A stretch of DNA of 64,000 nt from assembly GCF_900496995.4 (NCBI RefSeq), contig NC_044029.1, forward strand, positions 6,014,001 through 6,078,000. The letters are read 5' to 3'. Made by a program: the position numbers and the translations under genes. The DNA comes from Aquila chrysaetos chrysaetos. Lineage: Eukaryota > Chordata > Aves > Accipitriformes > Accipitridae. The first letter of the stretch is position 1. Each line of letters opens with the position of its first letter. The notes beneath the pieces are model-generated. The model was not told where the DNA came from, did not search any database, and was given only the letters and a program-made list of their open reading frames with translations. Of this stretch, positions 1 to 11,660 are shown piece after piece.

Positions 1-2084
1 TACAACAACCCAACTTCAAGAAAATGAGCGGAGAATGCCACCCGCCATCCAGTCTTGTCAAAAAGCTGGTGTCTTGGGTACATTTCCATGGCTTGGGCTT
101 TGAATCTTCCTTCAGAGAAATACAGGCGCTCTGAGCTGGAGGAGGATGGAGTTAGGAGCAGGGATAAGGCACATTTGTCTCCGATGGCTTCCCTGCTAGA
201 GAGCCATCCTGAGCACATCTAAGTCACTGGTCTAGAAGCAGCCGCTGTGCAGCGTGTGTCACTAATCCACCTGAAACTCCCCTGAAGCAGAAGGCTCAGC
301 GTGGAGAAGAAATGCCAAGCGGCTCTGACCAGCCAGCTGCATGTCCAGAAATCTCAGCCGCAGCCACAACAGGGGAACATGTCGGAGACCTCTGGTCCCA
401 CAGCTGCCGAGTGGGAAGCATCACGGCGGCCAGTACCATGAGAGGTCTTGAAATTCCAGGCATGTGCTTCAAAATCCCTGTGATCAGGGTTTCTGTTAGA
501 AAGAGGATTCTGTTAGAAACGTAGGTCCACAGTAGCCCCATTTTTTTAATCTGTATTAATGACTTACATATTTAAAGTCCACCTTGGTCCTGCTAAAACA
601 CTTCAGTCAGTATTTGGCTCCGGCCTCTTGCTGCTCTGTGTGGATGTGTTGGCTCAGCAGTGTTAACAGGAGTAGAAAGCAATAAAAGTTTGTTTTTGTT
701 TTAAACAGTGTAAGCCAATCTGCCCCAGAATACACACAGAGAGTTGTTACACTATTTAACAAGGTGCCATTTTTACATGGTCACTTTTTTAATAATAACT
801 ACATTATGCTGCTGGATGTGCCAACTAACATAAGTTTTCTTTCCTCTAACTAAAGATCACACTGTGAGGACTTTCTCTGCCAGAAAATGGGATTATTTAT
901 ATCTAGTAAGAACTTCTATGAACTAGGTAGTGTTGCCAAGCGCTTACTCTTTTACTGCAGATGGTTATGTTAGGGCAGAGTTATTCTTTTTAAAGTTACT
1001 TCTATGCTTGAAAATGTATGTTGAAGAGAGAATACAAATTAGAAATAAACCGCAAATGTAGTTCCAACGCTGTGGTCATCCAATTTGTGAGGGAAATATA
1101 AGGGCTTATTCAGACTTGCATGAATGATTCCGCAACAGAGAGTGCTCATTTCATTAAAAACCAAAACAAAAACATGAAGACTACTAATTAAGGGATCAGC
1201 ATTTTAAAACTGTAAGATCTAAGACTCACGCTAAACGACTGACAGCCTATTAAGTGCCCCTCTGTCGCTGGTACTGACTGATTCCTTGCCCAGATATCTG
1301 GAGAAAATTGCATTCCTGTCTGAACCAGCAGAGAGAAACAAAACATTATCATTGACAAATGTGCTCCTATTGCAAGTGAGAGGCAGCACAGGCATCCAAT
1401 ATACGTGCCTATACCAGCTTTGTCCAAACTGGGAAATCTGTTTTGTTGGGAAGGGAAAAGAAAGAATGGGATGAAGAACAACTTGGAGTGTGACAGTAGG
1501 AGGATACACCTATTCCTGGCATTATAGCCCTCAAAAAGCGCTCCTCCAAGGACAGAGGAAACTTGCGTGGCTAAAGAATGCCAACATCTGTAGCCAGCAG
1601 CACATAAGGCAAGCATTATATCCAGCTGCTTTCAATTCCCCAGCTCAAATGACCAAAACCTCATTCATAACAGGGGCAGCCTGTAGCACGAAGCCAGGGT
1701 AAGGTGTCATCGCAGACCTCTGCTTTTGCATGCAGCAAAAACCTTTTCACCACTCTGCTGTGAGGTTAAAGCCCTGCTTAGCATCATGGGGAAAAGCGTG
1801 ATTGCAAGAACCATGTGCCGTTTTTGTCATAACATAGGTAATGGGAAAATGGAGGAATACAATGTATATAAATTCAACAGTGTAAACAGTTAGGCGTGTT
1901 TGTGTGATTCTCCCCTTTAAGATGTTGACCTGTTTAGTGTTGTTGCTCCTTCTCTAACAGTAGAAAGAGTCTGTGAGAAGTGTAGCTGAATGCGTGGAAC
2001 TTGTTTTCTGGCATTGAAACTGTCTTTAACAAGGGGACTTTTTAACTTCTGTTATAAATGATGAGAATTGATAGGCATGTCTGA
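1..2084. other. No recognised gene or repeat
   Basis: Mixed-composition vertebrate DNA. Overlapping short frames on both strands at about 1190-1700 show no family resemblance, and their codons and hydrophobicity look like chance. I see no clear repeat, promoter or RNA gene here. Confidence 0.5.
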
Positions 2085-2280
2085 AGGAGAATAACTGAGG
2101 CTCAAACTGGATCATTAGGAAAAACCTGACCTGGGAGGACAGTGTGACACTGGCAATCGCAGAGGTTGTGGGATCTCCATCCTTGGAGGTTTCTTGAAAG
2201 TCTTTGGGGATTTCCAAGATTCAGCTAGACAAAGGCAAGGCTGATCTGATCTAGTTTTGACAATAGCCCCACTGTGATTA
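2085..2280 (+). mobile_element. Old CR1 LINE 3'-end fragment (forward)
   Basis: The stretch from about 2085 reads like the region just before the 3' end of a CR1 element in sense orientation. It holds the recognisable block for the end of ORF2 and the start of the 3' UTR: a 'ttaggaaaaacct' element, an 'aggacagtg' element, 'gaggttgtgggatctccatcc' split around 2161-2185, 'cttggaggttt', then 'ctagacaaaggc' and 'ctgatctagttttg'. These appear in the order known for CR1 copies. It has many substitutions and small gaps and no intact octamer tail, so it is an old, truncated copy. The call rests on remembered CR1 sequence, not an alignment. Confidence 0.78.
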
Positions 2281-5200
2281 GGCTGTTGTGACTTATTTTA
2301 TCTGAAGACTTTAATATCTGAATAGCTAATAAATGTAATATCTGTTTTAAGCATTTTTTTCAGAGAACCTGGAGCATGGAGTACATCCTTGGAATAAGTG
2401 TCAACAAGGGCTTGATGAGGGCTGTTTTCTCTGCAAGTGAGTAGCAGCAACAGTTTCCTAATGTTCTTGGCTGTCCGTGGTAAAAGTGCTCAGCACACAG
2501 AGTACAGCCTGTAGAGGCTATCAAATTGAGTCTTGAAAAATAAAAAATATCTTGTCTCCCTATCCGTGTTGTTTTGATTCTGTTAATAATCCTATCCTCT
2601 CTTTGACTGCTTTTTGTATCTTCTCCATCTTAACTGATCTTTTGCATGCAGTACAGTATCATTTCCTCTTTGAATCCCTTGAGCAGCTCCACTTATCCTT
2701 TGACATCACATTCAAGCTGCTTATACTTGCCCTTACCTACACTATACTATCCATACTGACCTCCTATTTTCTCCCTTTCTCTTAAACACTCTTCACTATC
2801 CCGAAGGCATTTCTTTCTCTCCCTCCTGCTGCTACTATCAGTTAAAAATAAGCAAGAATATTCATCATTTGTTTTATGCTTCTGCTTTCTTTCCCACTGT
2901 GTATTTATTTCATCCTTGCATTTTTTTCCTCTCTCTATATAGGTAAATTCTTCAGGGAAGGAATTACTTTGGAAAAAATGTTGAGGTTTTTTTTCTATTT
3001 ATGACTCAGGGTTAGCACAGTAGAGCCTATAAGGGCAGCAATAATCATTAGATTGCTCCTTCTTTGCTATTCTCACTGAAGCATATTCCACTGTCCACCA
3101 GTACCTAGAACTTTTCCCTACACCCGTGTTCTAAATATCATCTCCCCTAAAAATATTTTAATGTAAATCTAACCAGGACTTTTATGTTTGCCTTAACAAC
3201 AATTGTTTAGTCCACTATGCTTGGACCTGAATGTTATATTAAAAAAAAAGAAAATCTGTACTATTTGGATATTTTACTTTAATCTAACATATTGGATATG
3301 AATGTAACTATTTGTTTCAGATTTTAAGCATTTTGGCAAACACATTGTATTGCCACATCTTTTAGACAAACATGTCTCAAACTGGTGATACTCGATAAAT
3401 TTAAAAAATTATTTCAGCTTTGTTTGCACCTCTCCTTCAATCTCATCTATTCTTGGCTTTGGAGGGAGAGAAGCATACAGTACGCTTAGAGTGCTGGGGA
3501 ACAATGCTTGAAAAATACAAGCCTTTAAGAACAAAATCCACCTCGGTTTAAGCAGCATTCCTAAACCTGCCAACTGTATACTGATTGCTTGAATTACACC
3601 CAAATTGTTCAACCAGTCCTCTTTTAGCTAGCAGCTATTAGTTCTCTAAAGGCCACCGTCGCACTGAAAATAATAAACTCTCCGATCAGCTGTCAGCTGT
3701 CAGCCGTCAGCTTATTGCACGCTAGAAGATGACTAGAGACTCTACCTCTTGTTTTAGACAGTCTCCTGCCTCCAGGATGGTTTTCTTCCTCTAAACACAG
3801 CTCCTCTGGAGGAGACATTTTTCTGGGACTTCCCAGGTATACAGTCAATATGTCTTGAACCCCAGAAAGGATTTCTTTTATATGTCCAATCAGTTTCATC
3901 TGGATAGCGTTTCTTCACTGCTAGAATCAGCTATGTGTTGTAGATAATTTTCTGACTATTCATTCAGTTTTCTTAATAGGGAGCTGTTTGAAGCTAGGCA
4001 CATGCTTTAATGCTTCTTCAAGCAAAAGCTGATCTGAAGTCATGGTGCAGTGTCAGAAGAACATAACCATCTTTTCCCATTTTCCTTTCACTATGCAAAT
4101 CAAGGCACCCAAATCATTTCTGCATCTTTCCTAAACACTAAGTGGAAAAACGCATTCAGAGACAGATGGACTTCTCTATCCACATGGACTTTTTGTCTCA
4201 TCTCAGCTGCAAGCTGTTCAAGCCACTTTCCAGTAAGACCATTAGACCTCTCAGCTGGCACTGCTTTCACTTATCTTCTATATCCTCTAGTCCTGTTCCA
4301 GTGTCTCTGGTCTATTATTTAATTTGGCAGACAAACACACTCAACTGGCCCAAATACATTTTCTGGCCTCCCAAGCTTTATTGGCTGCCAGAATGTGAGT
4401 ATATCCCTCAGCAAAGGAAATAAGAAGGACTTGCTGTATTAATGTATCTCATTCATTAATCCGCTGAGGAAAGTTTTCTTGTTTCTTTCTTAAATAGTGA
4501 ATTGTGACTCATTGACATGTTCCGTGTCCTAAAATAACACTCATTTCTTCTTTTAAAAAGCTGACCTAAGAGATTATGGCATACTGCTTTATAGCACCTT
4601 TAGGAAGTAGCAGCTCTCAGGAAAAAGGAGACACTTCTAGAATACAGAAGAAAGGACTTTATCAGCGACTCCCAGAATGGCATATTACAGTATTTTTGTC
4701 ATCTTAGTTGTGCTAAGAGATTTGACTACATAGTATTTTGCAACCATACAATGGCCAAAATATTTCCTCCTGCATTTCCCACCAGGCTTCCATGCAAAGT
4801 TGGTCAAATCTAACAATGCCTTAATAAAGGAAAGAATTGAGTTGAAAACATTTCACTGAAAAGCATCCTCAAACAATACCTTTTCAGTCAGCCCAAATGA
4901 TGAGCAATACTAAACTTTGCATCAGACCTTTTTTTACAGGAATAAAAGGGGGTGCATAATGTAAATACTAATTTTCTTCAGAAGATTTCAAGGATTGTAA
5001 ATGCTATACTCACAACCTTTTTCTCACACCCTATAGAGCTACAGAATAACAACAGATATGCATGCATTAATTCATGCATGACATTTTGCACTTACGGAGA
5101 TACTTCCTATGAAAAGTTTTCACATATATATATTTTGGCTTGCATTTTTAACATTTGGAATTATTTAAAAAAAAATCATTTGGGCAAAGTATTTCATCTA

Positions 5201-8200
5201 CAGTGCTTCTGTTTACATACAGTTGACTCGTGTAAAACTAATGAATTAAAAACACAGCAGTTTAAAAATTGCAGACTGTTATTCAAGCAGAGATAGAGGT
5301 CTCTATCAACTTTTGTCAGCATGGTGCCTGAATATGGAAACATGTATTTATGAGACAAGCGTCTTTGGACTCTGAACTGTGGGTTGCCACTCTACAGCAT
5401 ACTGCTTCATATATATTTTAATACCAGACAGGAGAAGAAAGTATTGTGACATCTGATAAATCAAAATACTGATGAATCTCATTTAGGAAGAGAAGCTCAG
5501 TTTTTCTGTCAAGGCAAAATCAAAATCTGTTGCAACATTTCTAAGGGTAATAGTACGAGGCACCCACACTGTGATAGAAAAGAGTGTCTCACATGGCTTT
5601 ATGGAACAAAGAAATTCTAATCAATAAAGTAGCAAAAATACACTTTGATTTGCAAAAGGTGGCTAATGCTAACTTCTTAACTACCTACAGTCCTTGTTCC
5701 AAGCCATAATTAGAGAGTTTCATCAGAAGCTCTGTAAATTAGCACTGAAACAATTTGGTCACATGGCCTAATAATGCCTGGAGGTTGCCTTAGACCAGTA
5801 AGGTAGCCTGGCAGCCAGCAACCTGCCCTCACTATCCTGATCCATTGCAAGCTCCGCACTTCCCGTTTTCACATATGAAGATGAAATCAGTTTTTGCTCG
5901 TTTAATTGCCATTTAATTGCAAAGATTTTCCCTACAAACTCATTTGCCACTAGATGCCACTAAAGGTCAAACAGGCGGCACAGGAGGCTGAGAGCCACCC
6001 ACAGATAGTGTTGTACTACCAGTGGCTTTCCCTGATGTCCAGAAGGTGCACGTCTCTGAAGCGGAGGGGAGGCGAGCAGAAGTCACACTTCTCTTTGTTG
6101 TGCTTGGCTGTGAAGAGGATGGAGCTGGCCATCATCAGATGCTTAATAAGAAATGTCACAGTCTGGAGTTGATTTAGTGAATTATCAAAGTCCTCTAAGC
6201 TATACAAAAATGAATTAAGGGAAACACATCAGGGAATTCCTGCGGGATCACCGCTTCTGAAGAATATCTTTCCACTGGGATGGAAGGAAGCACAAGAAAA
6301 GTGTAACTGAGACAGCAGCTAACTCCTCTGCAGCCTGTTTTAGGCCACAAAGGAATAAAAATGTATGTAAAAGACGGGTATGTAAAAATTCCCAGCATAA
6401 TAAGGTCAAGGACAGTTATAAGGAGATGCTTTAAAGTCCTGATATGGGTCCCTAACTCTGCAGGGAAAAACTTCTGCTGGCTTTGAGGTGAGGGAGAGTT
6501 GACAGGAGGGAAGAATGGAGCTACTTTGTATGCTGGGTTTTCTTTGTCCCCCAGAGTTCTTGCTTCCTCACTCTTCATTTTATTGGGAACCATTTATACT
6601 GTCTTAAAATTGGATTGTACCTAGCACTCCTAACCCTCATGCAGAAGGTGATATCAAAATGCATTGTCCAAGGAGAGCTTAGAGGGCACTTATGTTTGGG
6701 GGGTACAATCCCATCAATGAAACTTCCTTTGGTTAAGCTGTGACATTCTTCAGAAACACACAATTTGTTGTTTCTGGTATGTCTGATGCACCAAGAAGAG
6801 CTTTGGCTGGGTATAGGCATATTGCTACTCCCCAGCAATGGTTAGAGCCATGCTCAGTGAAAGGAATCTGTGGCTGGTGTTTTATTCTGTGTGCCCAGGC
6901 CTCCAGTTTTCTTTGACCCATGCATGGGGTACTCGTGAGAAATTGGTTTTTGCTGGAATTTGGGATTTAGGACATTGCTTTTGTAGTCTAATCTAACCCA
7001 AAGGCTACGACAATTAATGTTGATGTCATCAATAATCTTTCATATGCTAAAACTTGTAAATAATCTGGGGATATTTGCATGCAAAAAATGGTAGGCAGAG
7101 AACGGAAGTCTGACAACTGTTTATCAAATGTTTGAGTATACTACCATTTTGAACAAACCTAAGAAATTCTGTGTCCCATGAATTCTTCTCAACTAAGCTG
7201 GTTTAAACAGAGCTAATCCTTTTTTAGGATATATTATTTATGAATATTTATGAATAAAGCTCCATGTTTGCTAATGATCCTTTGTATGGACAGTGAAACA
7301 CTGCAAAGCAGTATTCAGTATGATTAGCTACTACTTTACTGATTGGCTTACATTTCAGTGGAAAAGACTTACTGTCATAAAAAATACTGCGATTGGAATC
7401 AGTTGTCATGCCTTGTGGGTGTTGGCTTGGCAAAATAATTTAAATATGGGGTAAACGAACAAATTCATTTTAGCAACATGGAAAAAAGGGTTTCATGGGG
7501 ATATACTTTGTGTTATTTGTGTCAGAGACAAATATGCAGGTTATTTCCTCAATTTCCTTGGTAAACATGTAGTAGTTTTAGGACATGCTTGAATAAGCTC
7601 TCTGTATGAGTCGAAGGAGCAACTGATCAAACATGAATGTGTCCGTAGTTCACAGTAGTGATGGTTAAGATTTTCTTTCATAGGCTAGTGTAGTCTCCAA
7701 CACTATGACAATCCACTGCACTCATGTAAACTTCCTGCCTGCAAGTTGATTCATGCAGATTGTTCTGCCTCCTTGCACTTTAGGTGATGAAATTATGCCC
7801 TGGAATCGCTGGTCAGGCAGAGCCCGGAAAAACTTTGCCTTGTGGTCTGACAAAACCAGTGTTTGCGACTTAAAAGGGAGAGATGGGAATAAACTTCTCA
7901 TGGAGGCACCCAAATCATCACTCACCTGACAGCACATGTAGAAAGAAGGAGAGGAAACAGGTACCAAAGACACCCGAATAATGGTACTAATCACACAGAC
8001 CAAAGAGGAGGAAAGAAAGATTCAGCACATCCAGAATTGGAAAGTGAGCTGTGGCAGGGAACATCTGCAAGGAACAAATGTTTCAATGAGAAGCTGCCCT
8101 CCGTACTGATATATAAAGGTAAGAGACACTATTAATGCAGAAGTGCACTGTATGTGCTAAAAAATCATTTCACTCAGCTGTGTTGGCCAGTTGGGAACTG

Positions 8201-9784
8201 GGGAGGGAAATACCTTGGGAAAATAAAACTAAAAAGTAGGAAACAATCAAGATTTAGGTTCTTTGGTTAAGGATTATTTTTTATTTTGTGTTGTTTCCTT
8301 TCTTGTTTTTAAGGTTTTGTTTTTAAAGATAGGAAAGATTGAAAAATACACCAACCTCTCAAAAAACATTTTAGTTTGGGGAAAAATAAAGAAAGAAAAG
8401 GTCTTTTCCTTCTGTCCAAGTGGGACTAAAGATGCAAATTGTCTCCATACACAGATCAGTCTTTTATTACAGTGCTTTGGCACAGGACATTAGAAGTAAT
8501 AAGGATTATTTGGAGCTTTTATGGCATTTGACCTTGTTGCATGTAGCAAAGATATCAAGAATGCACCTGTTGTTTATGTCTGTTCAACAGATTACTTGGC
8601 TTTGGCAAAGAGAAGGGTAAACACAGCTAAACAAATTTCATATTCACCACCTAAAAGGTGTCTTTTTCATCCTTGTGGGGGAAAAAGGGTGTATACTGCT
8701 GTTGCTTCTCATCATGGCTCTCCTGTGAGGAGACATCTTCATGGCAAACTACAGCCGAGTAAAGGCCCCTGGCATGGCTAACCAGTTTTACTAAACCTAC
8801 CTGCAAAGCCTGTCACTGCGGACCCGTACACTATCTGTACCTGTGCCACTTCCAGTGTGTAGTGTGGTCACTATTAGGATTTCTTCTGCTGAGGGGTTTG
8901 TGGTGTTTTGTGCTTTTTCGACCACTGCTCCAACTGCTGACATATGACGGAGCCATGTCAGGTAGGTGCTCTGTTCCTCTTTGTATCTGCGTTATTGTTG
9001 CAGCAGGGTGCAGGCAGGGATTTGGGGCCATGTTTCAAGCTTGCTCCCTTAAGTCAGAGTTGGATACCAGGAATGAGAGTGTGTGTGCTAGCCCTCTGAA
9101 TAGCAGAGTGGAAAAATCTCTTCCATGTTGCAGTCTCTGCAGATTCATGATAATTATCTCAATGTAGCGGGCTGACATCACCACTCAGTCAACTCAAAGT
9201 GGCTCAAAGAGTGTCGACTTAAGGAAGCATGAGACCTATAAGGAACTCCCCACAGCCCTCCAGCACCAGATCAGGCAAATAAGGGTTCTCAAACGACCTC
9301 TGAATTATACAGCTGTTTCTCACAGTGATCTTTTCGAACACAAGGAAATAAATTTCCTCCATGTACAATAGTATCAATGAAATATCAATATCTATTACTA
9401 GATTAAGGGACCATGTGTGCTCTTTTCTTCCCAGTTTAATGAGGTCATACCTTCATTGCAGAGAGTTTGGCAGAAATCTATACGAGTGCATCTATGACAA
9501 TTACAAGCAAAATAGAGCCTAAGGTGGTAGTGCCTTCAAAGCACCTCAACAATTGTCTCAGGTTAGCAAAGGTAAAATATCTCATTGAAAAAATGAAAGA
9601 ATAGACTATTTTACATCTCTGGAAAGAAATAACAATTCACCCTCACACTTTCCTTTTAGATTCTGTGATTATAGCAAAGTCATGAGTTGATATTGTTTAA
9701 TGGTTGTTCTTCACTTTAACTCTCATAAAGAGTCCAGGGCTGTGCAATGAGAATGAACTGCAATCTAAAGAATAAGACCTATAC
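2281..9784. other. Unannotated AT-rich DNA, no gene recognised
   Basis: Nothing in this stretch is identifiable as a gene, RNA or transposon. It contains several poly-purine and poly-pyrimidine runs and scattered frames of 60-130 codons. Among them are a 114-codon forward frame at 4952-5296 and a 132-codon reverse frame at 6195-6593; neither has a recognisable domain. A small direct repeat at about 3686-3712 is listed separately. Confidence 0.45.
3686..3712. repeat. Short tandem repeat, 7-base unit GTCAGCT
   Basis: About four head-to-tail copies of a 7-base unit (GTCAGCT, one copy with a C substitution) lie here. This is a simple replication-slippage microsatellite. Confidence 0.75.
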
Positions 9785-10135
9785 AGAAGGACCAGAGGAA
9801 TTATGTTCATTTTGTCTATAAAAAAGATGACTGAGTTGTGAGAGGAAAGATGGGCTAACAGTCTTCACATATTTTAAAGGTAACTGCCAAAGAAGAAGAA
9901 CATAAACTACGCTCCTGAGAACAGAACTAGAGGTAATAAGCATAAATTGTAGCAAGGAAGATTTATATTAGACATTATAAAAAAGCAATACCAACTGTCT
10001 GATGGTTATTTCACTAGAATAGTTTGCCCTGGGATTGTGCAATTACTATCACTGCTTGGTTTTAGGACCTAGTAAGATGGTCATCTTTCAGGAATGGTTC
10101 AGAAACAGCTGATCTTGTCTTTGGGTGGAGGGACA
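9785..10135 (+). mobile_element. Old CR1 LINE 3'-region fragment (forward)
   Basis: The sequence follows a CR1 element in sense orientation, from the end of the reverse-transcriptase ORF into the 3' region. In order it shows: 'tcttcacatattttaaagg' (the tail motif describing a peptide tract near the ORF end), an 'aaagaagaagaac' block, 'gagaacagaac', 'aaattgtagcaaggaag' followed by 'tttatattagacatta', and finally a 'tttcaggaatggttcag' block near 10090. All are strongly mutated. Together they fit an old CR1 subfamily older than the copies at 38 and 61 kb. Exact ends are uncertain by tens of bases. Confidence 0.7.
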
Positions 10136-11470
10136 AACTATATGACTTGCAATGTCATGTCTAGCCTTATTTTCTATAACTCCCCAGCTGGCCTGGTCAG
10201 AAGCTGCAGAAGCTGGCGTAGCGTATGCTGTCAGAAGCTGGCACGGTATGCCTGCCAGCATCGAGTATCCGATGTAGGATAGCTGGCATATAATATATCT
10301 GGCAAGTACTGCTGGCTCAGTATATCTGTCAGCTCCCATATATACTATGGCAAGAATTTAATATTTAATTCATTTGCAAAAATGTTGCACAAGAGGCAGA
10401 GAGAGAAGAAATAAACTCTAAGAGGACAGGCAAAGGTCTTCGTGAAAACGTGGGGTCCTCCTAACATTATTTCAGATTGGGAAAACTTTGACAGCGTTGA
10501 TTCTCTGAAGTGTCCTGACAGGAGAAGGAATTAAGTTTTCCAGGTGAGGTTTTTTCCTGTCTGTCTGGGAGCAGAGAAGTTTCAGCTGCTTGCTGGCTTG
10601 TCAGTAAATCCAGTAGTGGAAAGGGTTAATACGGGGCAGCCACTGGCAGTTTGTCCTGTCCAGCAGCCTCCCCAGTGACCATCTTCAGTATGAGAAACTC
10701 TCATACCTCACATGTCAGGAACAGGGAGAAACTTGACTGAACTTTAGCTAGAGGAAGAATTAGGATGCAGGAGCTTGCTGTCAGCAGAACTGGTTCATCC
10801 CTCCACATCTTGCATAGCTGGGACAGACGGCAGTGACTGCAATATCCCAACAGACACACTTCTGCCATTTCGAAGGAGTTTTTTCTTTTAGTTCTGCTAC
10901 TGGGGTGTGTAACCCGGCCTCAGTGGGCAATTGCCTTGATGACACTAACAGTATCACTCTCATATCTTGATAGAGTCAGTACTGTAAACCAAGGTATGCA
11001 CTCATGCATATTCAACTGATTGACTGTGTTTCTACTCATTTATCTATTTACTTGTAAACAGCTAACACAAACACAATAAAAATGAAACATTAGTTTAATA
11101 TTTAAATTTTTATCCCCACCTGATCACCATCTTGCATTGCTTGCCAACAAAGTGGAAACAGAAGTCTCTGTGTCAGCAGAAGCTGGAGGTGTAACAGCAC
11201 CAGTGCTCCCCAAAGGAGAGAAGGTTCAGCCGCTGCTGCTAGAGACATTTGGGAAAGCATCTGACAGACATCTCTCCTGGCTTCTCCCTTCTTTATCTTG
11301 TTATATAAAAGGCTTACCTGAGTCATAACCTTCAAATCAGAGTGCCCTTTAAATGCCACAAAAAAACCATTACCGAGGCCACTCTAATGTATATACAATC
11401 ACTCTGTACTGATTGTATGTACTTTCATGTGTATTCAGTGTGTTTGGTCAAAACTGGAAAATCCAGCTTT
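10136..11470. other. No recognised gene; imperfect AGCTGGC-rich patch
   Basis: No gene is recognised. Between about 10190 and 10335 the element AGCTGGC or AGAAGCTGG recurs irregularly, interspersed with TATATCTGGCA-like words. It resembles a decayed tandem array, but the spacing is not constant. The remainder is unremarkable. Confidence 0.4.
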
Positions 11471-11476
11471 CTTATG

Positions 11477-11540
11477 CTATATATATATATTTATATATGT
11501 GTGTGTGTGTGTGTGTTTATATATACACATATGTATACAC
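11477..11540. repeat. (TA)n-(TG)n compound microsatellite
   Basis: An alternating TA run is followed by about seven to eight TG dinucleotides and then by TATATACACATATGTATACAC-type sequence. Alternating purine-pyrimidine DNA of this kind is a typical vertebrate microsatellite. Confidence 0.9.
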
Positions 11541-11604
11541 AAAAACAGAAAGAGAGCATGCACGACATAAGGCAAAATATTCTAGTCATGATTAATATAA
11601 AACT

Positions 11605-11660
11605 GTACATATAACTATATATACAGTTTCGCATACATAAACTATATATATATATACACA
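11605..11660. repeat. (TA)n microsatellite
   Basis: Two short TA-rich runs (CTATATATAC and CTATATATATATATAC) lie close to the compound microsatellite at 11477. They are probably part of the same unstable patch. Confidence 0.8.

Noticed and set aside
4952-5296. 114-codon forward frame
   Set aside because: The cysteine- and asparagine-rich product looks like translated AT-rich noncoding DNA, with no family resemblance.
6195-6593. 132-codon reverse frame with a hydrophobic middle
   Set aside because: The hydrophobic run could suggest a membrane segment, but there is no homology, no second segment and no gene context.
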